From NCBI GenBank assembly GCA_017379815.1, contig JAFNVK010000176.1, positions 1 to 10,130 of the forward strand: a stretch of DNA of 10,130 nt. Reading direction: 5' to 3'. Both the position numbers and the translations under genes were made by a program. A model generated the notes under the pieces. It was not told the DNA's origin. It made no database searches and was given only the letters and a program-made list of their open reading frames with translations. Positions 7,165 to 10,130 of this stretch are shown here, in pieces. The first letter of the stretch is position 1. Each line of letters opens with the position of its first letter. Origin of the DNA: Clostridia bacterium (GTDB lineage Bacteria > Bacillota > Clostridia > Oscillospirales > CAG-272).

Positions 7165-7207
7165 AAGGGAGCGCTCCGCAGGATCTTTTCCCGAAAAGCG
7201 CTCCCTT
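7165..7207 (-). terminator. Inverted repeat between metG and tatD: possible terminator or leader hairpin
   Basis: A perfect 11-bp inverted repeat pairs 7165-7175 (AAGGGAGCGCT) with 7197-7207 around a 21-nt loop. On the - strand the stem is followed by a short T-rich stretch (TTTATTT), then the tatD Shine-Dalgarno. It starts about 40 nt past the metG stop. The short T-run and long loop suggest a weak or partial terminator, allowing some read-through into tatD. It could instead be a structure affecting tatD translation or mRNA processing. Confidence 0.55.
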
Positions 7208-7248
7208 GATTGAGCGAATGTAAGGTCTGCGCGTTTATCCGAGAGGCA

Positions 7249-9216
7249 TTAGCGCACTCTCTCGCCCAGAGGCGTATCCTCAGAGAGGAAGACCACGCGC
7301 ACGGTCTCCTCACCCGAGGCAAGGATCATACCGTTGGACTCAATGCCGCACAGCGTGGCGGGTTTGAGGTTTGCCACCACGATGATCTTTTTGCCGATCA
7401 GCTCCTCGGGAGCATACCACTTGGCAATACCCGAGACCACCTGCCTCTGCTCATATCCCAGATCGATCTGCAGCTTGAGCAGCTTCTTGGCCTTGGGCAC
7501 CTTCTCGCAGGCAAGGATCTTCGCGGTGCGAAGCTCCACGTTCATAAAGTCCTCAATGCCGATCAAGGCACAGCCCTCGGGCTTCTCCACGGGAGCGTTG
7601 GCCTTTGCCTCGGCCTCGGCGGCGGCGATCAGAGCCTGTCGCTCAGCCTCAAACTCGGCAAGCTTCTTCTCCTCGTCAATGCGGGCAAAGAGCACCTTGG
7701 AGTCGCAGACCTCGTTTCCGGCGACCATGCCGTCGAAGGTAGCAAGAGACGCAAAATCGCGGCGGTCGGTGTTCAGCTCGTCCAGGATCTCCTTGGCCGT
7801 TGCGGGAATGAAGGGGGCCAGCATAACGGCACCCTGACGGATAGCCTCCATCAGGTTGTAAAGGACCGTGCCGAGGCGTGCTCGGTTGGCCTCGTCCTTT
7901 GCCAGCGTCCAGGGAGTAGTCTCGTCGATATACTTGTTGGCGCGGCTCAGCATCTCAAAGATGCCCTCCAGCGCGTCGGCCACGCGGTAGTCGTCCATGC
8001 AGGAAACGAGCGTGTCAAACGCCTTCTTGCAGGCGGCCTTCAGCTCGGCGTCGGTTCCCTCCTCCGCGGCGGGTGCGGGAACGATCTTGCCAAAGTACTT
8101 CTTTTCCATATCCAGCGTTCTCTTGACCAGGTTGCCAAGGTTGTTGACCAGGTCGGTGTTGAAGCGCTTGATGACGTTTTCGTAGGTAATGGAGCCGTCG
8201 TTGGCGTAGGGCATCTCGGAGAGCGCGTAGTAGCGTACGCCATCAACGCCAAAGTGCTCTGCCAGCTTGTCGGCGTAGATCACGTTTCCGCGCGACTTGG
8301 ACATCTTGTCCATGCCAAAGTTGAACCACGGATGTGCGAACACCTTCTTGGGCAGAGGCAGATCCAGAGCCATGAGGAAGATGGGCCAGTAGATGGTGTG
8401 GAAGCGAATGATGTCCTTGCCGATGATGTGCACGTCGGCAGGCCAATACTTCTTGAACTTCTCGCTCTGCTCCGCAAAGCTCTTGTCGGGATCGTAGCCG
8501 ATGGCAGTGATATAGTTGGTCAGCGCGTCAAGCCAGACGTAGGTCACGTGCTTGGGATCGATCTCCACGGGAATACCCCAGGTGAAGGAGGTACGGGATA
8601 CGCAAAGATCCTGCAGGCCTGCCTTGAGGAAGTTGTTGACGATCTCCTTCTTGCGGCTCTCGGGCTCGATAAAGCCGGGATGCGTGTCGATATACTCCAT
8701 CAGACGGTCTGCGTATTTCTTCATGTTGAAGAAGTAGGCCTCCTCGCTTGCGCGCCGGACCTCGCGCCCGCAATCGGGGCACTTGCCCTCTGCCGCCTGC
8801 GTGTCGGTGAAGAAGGACTCGCAGGGCACGCAGTACCAGCCCTCGTAGCGGCTCTTATAGATATCGCCCTGGTCGAAGAACTTCTTGAACATCTTCTGCA
8901 CGGCGGCCTCATGGTAGTCGTCGGTGGTGCGGACGAAGTAGTCGTAGGAGACGTTCATCTTATCCCACAGATTCTTGATCTCCCCGGCCACGTTGTCCAC
9001 GTAGGCCTTGGGGGTGATGCCGGCGGCGACGGCCAGATCCTCGATCTTCTGACCGTGCTCGTCGGTACCGGTGCAGAAGTAGACGTCGTAGCCCATCTCT
9101 CTCTTGTAGCGGGCGATGGCGTCGGTCATGATGGCCTCGTAGGTGTTGCCGAAGTGGGGCTTCTTGGAGGCGTAGGCGATGGCGGTGGTGACGTAATACT
9201 TGGGCTTCTGGTTCAT
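7249..9216 (-). CDS. metG: Methionine--tRNA ligase with C-terminal tRNA-binding domain
   Basis: A class I aminoacyl-tRNA synthetase that charges initiator and elongator tRNA-Met in the cytoplasm. At 655 residues it matches the long bacterial form. The HIGH signature appears as HFGN (21-24) in KKPHFGNTYEAI. TGTDEHGQKIE (49-59) follows, then a zinc knuckle with C129, C132, C146 and C149, and KMSKS at 304-308 in GMDKMSKSRGN. The helical anticodon-binding domain spans about 345-500. A charged Ala/Glu-rich linker (about 512-545) leads to a Trbp111-like OB-fold (about 552-655), with VELRTAKILACEKVPKAKKL and SNGMILAS, which helps hold tRNA and dimerise. The ATG at 9216 has an AAAGGA-like site about 9 nt upstream and matches the family N-terminus. 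I find no T-box motif upstream, only two hairpins. Confidence 0.97.
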   Translation of the reverse strand: MNQKPKYYVTTAIAYASKKPHFGNTYEAIMTDAIARYKREMGYDVYFCTGTDEHGQKIEDLAVAAGITPKAYVDNVAGEIKNLWDKMNVSYDYFVRTTDDYHEAAVQKMFKKFFDQGDIYKSRYEGWYCVPCESFFTDTQAAEGKCPDCGREVRRASEEAYFFNMKKYADRLMEYIDTHPGFIEPESRKKEIVNNFLKAGLQDLCVSRTSFTWGIPVEIDPKHVTYVWLDALTNYITAIGYDPDKSFAEQSEKFKKYWPADVHIIGKDIIRFHTIYWPIFLMALDLPLPKKVFAHPWFNFGMDKMSKSRGNVIYADKLAEHFGVDGVRYYALSEMPYANDGSITYENVIKRFNTDLVNNLGNLVKRTLDMEKKYFGKIVPAPAAEEGTDAELKAACKKAFDTLVSCMDDYRVADALEGIFEMLSRANKYIDETTPWTLAKDEANRARLGTVLYNLMEAIRQGAVMLAPFIPATAKEILDELNTDRRDFASLATFDGMVAGNEVCDSKVLFARIDEEKKLAEFEAERQALIAAAEAEAKANAPVEKPEGCALIGIEDFMNVELRTAKILACEKVPKAKKLLKLQIDLGYEQRQVVSGIAKWYAPEELIGKKIIVVANLKPATLCGIESNGMILASGEETVRVVFLSEDTPLGERVR

Positions 9217-9233
9217 AATACTTTTTCCTTTCC

Positions 9234-9263
9234 GACACCATCAGCTACGGCTGATTCGGTGTC
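9234..9263 (-). promoter_or_regulatory. Hairpin in the metG leader
   Basis: GACACC (9234-9239) pairs with GGTGTC (9258-9263), and ATCAGC (9240-9245) pairs with GCTGAT (9250-9255), giving 12 bp with a 2-nt bulge and a 4-nt loop. The stem ends about 18 nt before the metG ATG, just upstream of its ribosome binding site. No T-tract follows on either strand, so it is not a standard terminator. A role in metG mRNA stability or translation is inference. Confidence 0.5.
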
Positions 9264-9313
9264 TCCGCCGACTCAAATGGGAGAGGGCGGTGAAATTTTG
9301 ATGGTTGATGAAA

Positions 9314-9350
9314 AATTCTACGGGGAGAGAGCCGATTTCGGCCCTCTCCC
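9314..9350 (-). terminator. Intrinsic terminator after the beta-sandwich protein gene
   Basis: GGGAGAG (9323-9329) pairs with CTCTCCC (9344-9350). After one A-C mismatch, GCCG (9331-9334) pairs with CGGC (9339-9342) around an ATTT loop. On the - strand the stem is followed within a few bases by AATTTTT. It lies about 38 nt after the stop at 9388 and separates that gene from metG. Confidence 0.75.
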
Positions 9351-9366
9351 GCATGGTTTACTTGTG

Positions 9367-9382
9367 TCCGAGCTTCCTCGGA
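9367..9382 (-). other. Small perfect hairpin just after the stop codon
   Basis: TCCGAG (9367-9372) and CTCGGA (9377-9382) form a 6-bp stem with a 4-nt loop, 5 nt after the stop at 9388. There is no T-tract, so it is probably an accessory 3'-end structure ahead of the main terminator. Confidence 0.4.
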
Positions 9383-9387
9383 GGGGT

Positions 9388-10130
9388 TCATTCAGCTGCC
9401 TCGGAGGAGACGAACTGAATGGACTGGATCACAACGGACTTACCCTTTCCGGCGTTCTTCTCGAAGTAGAGACCCAGCTCGGCGGCGTAGCCCTTCATGG
9501 TACGCAGCTCCTTCAGCGACACGCTGTCGGTGTGGACCTCGCCGTCGGTCACAAGGGTAAGGTTTCTGGCGCGGCCTGCCTGGAGAGGCGTACCGGCGGC
9601 ACCGAGACCCACGCGCATCTTGGCGGTAGAGCCGTCGGTGACCTTGTAGGTGACCACGATGGTATCGTAGCGATCCAGCACCACCTGAGGCGATGCCTTG
9701 GAGAAATCAATGACGAACTCGGCGGAATTAGTCTCACCCGTCAGCACCAGGCCGTCGGCGGTGAACTCGTACTTCATGCCCTCGGTGGAGCCCAGCATCC
9801 AGGTCTTGATCTCCTCAGCCTTGGCGGCATCGGTGAAGTCGATGAAGGAGTTACCCAGATTTGCGGCGTTCTCCTCATAGGCGGCGGAGCCGGTGGTGGT
9901 GTAGCAGAAGTTGAAGCGGCCAACGGGAGCCACGTCACCGTTGAGGTACCACTGCATGATGTCGCCGTCCTCCAGGGTGTTATCCGTCCACTTGAAGCCG
10001 AACTCGAAATTCAGCTCCTCGGCGGGAATACCCAGCATGGTCTTGGGGATGCAGACGGTCAGGACGTTGCCCTTGACGGAATAGGTGACCTCACCCACCA
10101 CCTCGGTGGCAAAGCCGTCACCCGTGAACT
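9388..10130 (-). CDS. C-terminal part of a beta-sandwich, carbohydrate-binding-like protein (start beyond the window)
   Basis: The frame is open to the right edge, so the GTG at 10101 is internal and the true N-terminus lies outside. About 246 residues are visible. The first part has the pattern FEFGFKWTDN, then GDIMQWYLNGDVAPVGRFNF. I associate this with CBM9/DOMON-like beta-sandwich domains at the ends of large secreted clostridial proteins, often glycoside-hydrolase-related; this is family recall, not a search. A second segment of about 150 residues (from NSFIDFTDAAKAEEIKTW to the end) also reads as beta-rich, with alternating hydrophobics (VVLDRYDTIVVTYKV, SVVIQSIQFV), and could be a second binding domain. 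It ends in SSEAAE with no LPxTG, membrane helix or S-layer repeat visible. Secretion cannot be judged without the N-terminus. A terminator follows about 38 nt after the stop. Confidence 0.65.
   Translation of the reverse strand, partial: FTGDGFATEVVGEVTYSVKGNVLTVCIPKTMLGIPAEELNFEFGFKWTDNTLEDGDIMQWYLNGDVAPVGRFNFCYTTTGSAAYEENAANLGNSFIDFTDAAKAEEIKTWMLGSTEGMKYEFTADGLVLTGETNSAEFVIDFSKASPQVVLDRYDTIVVTYKVTDGSTAKMRVGLGAAGTPLQAGRARNLTLVTDGEVHTDSVSLKELRTMKGYAAELGLYFEKNAGKGKSVVIQSIQFVSSEAAE

Larger units (their letters stand above)
9217..9387 (-). other. Intergenic region between the beta-sandwich protein gene and metG
   Basis: This 171-nt gap holds, in transcription order on the - strand, a small perfect hairpin (9367-9382), a strong terminator (9323-9350) and the metG leader hairpin (9234-9263). 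I find no convincing -35/-10 pair for metG. A promoter should lie between about 9264 and 9322 if the terminator is efficient, but nothing there resembles the sigma-A consensus well. No T-box core motif is visible. Confidence 0.5.

Noticed and set aside
7146..7322. Upstream extension of tatD to 7322
   Set aside because: The extra 59 residues overlap metG, do not resemble the TatD N-terminus and lack a ribosome binding site, whereas the ATG at 7145 has AGGAG at ideal spacing.
9217..9390. T-box riboswitch upstream of metG
   Set aside because: Neither the T-box consensus core nor a terminator/antiterminator pair placed directly before metG is visible. The terminator present is better explained as the end of the upstream gene.
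10099..10101. GTG at 10101 as the true start of the rightmost gene
   Set aside because: The frame stays open with protein-like sequence to the window edge and no ribosome binding site precedes the GTG, so the gene is truncated by the window.

Overview
The window looks like chromosome from an anaerobic, GC-rich Gram-positive of class Clostridia, plausibly an Oscillospirales/Christensenellales-type gut bacterium. This placement is inference. It rests on the RF1-Sua5 order, the linkage of metG to tatD seen in Bacillus/Clostridia, MetRS of the 'KPH-x-GNTYE' type, strong GC-rich intrinsic terminators and AGGAGG-like ribosome binding sites. I see no mobile element, CRISPR array, tRNA or rRNA.

Left half, + strand (1-4050): the 3' two thirds of prfA (RF1), a full-length Sua5-type threonylcarbamoyl-AMP synthase, and an A subunit of a type IIA topoisomerase that looks more like ParC than GyrA. 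The three genes are 14 and 31 nt apart and read as one operon, closed by a very strong hairpin terminator at 4022-4050. That terminator sits between convergent genes and probably works in both directions.

Right half, - strand (4071-10130), in transcription order from the right edge: the C-terminal part of a protein with beta-sandwich, carbohydrate-binding-like sequence (start outside the window); a terminator; metG with a structured leader; an 11-bp inverted repeat; tatD; then a separately promoted EF-G paralogue. A near-consensus sigma-A promoter (TTGAAA, 17 bp, TATAAT) lies in the tatD/EF-G gap and gives the EF-G gene a leader of about 100 nt.

Four of the six genes serve translation: termination, tRNA t6A modification, tRNA charging and translocation. 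Two of them carry unusual residues at functional positions. The EF-G paralogue has Tyr in place of the catalytic His of DTPGH, Gly in place of the P-loop Asp, and RKIS in place of RGIT, while its domain IV is intact. The RF1 has Gln in place of the stop-codon-stacking His (GRIHTS to GRIQTS), with its other visible decoding residues kept. The topoisomerase has Ala at the main quinolone-contact position. These are the most interesting points. I find no sign of a wholly new multi-gene system.
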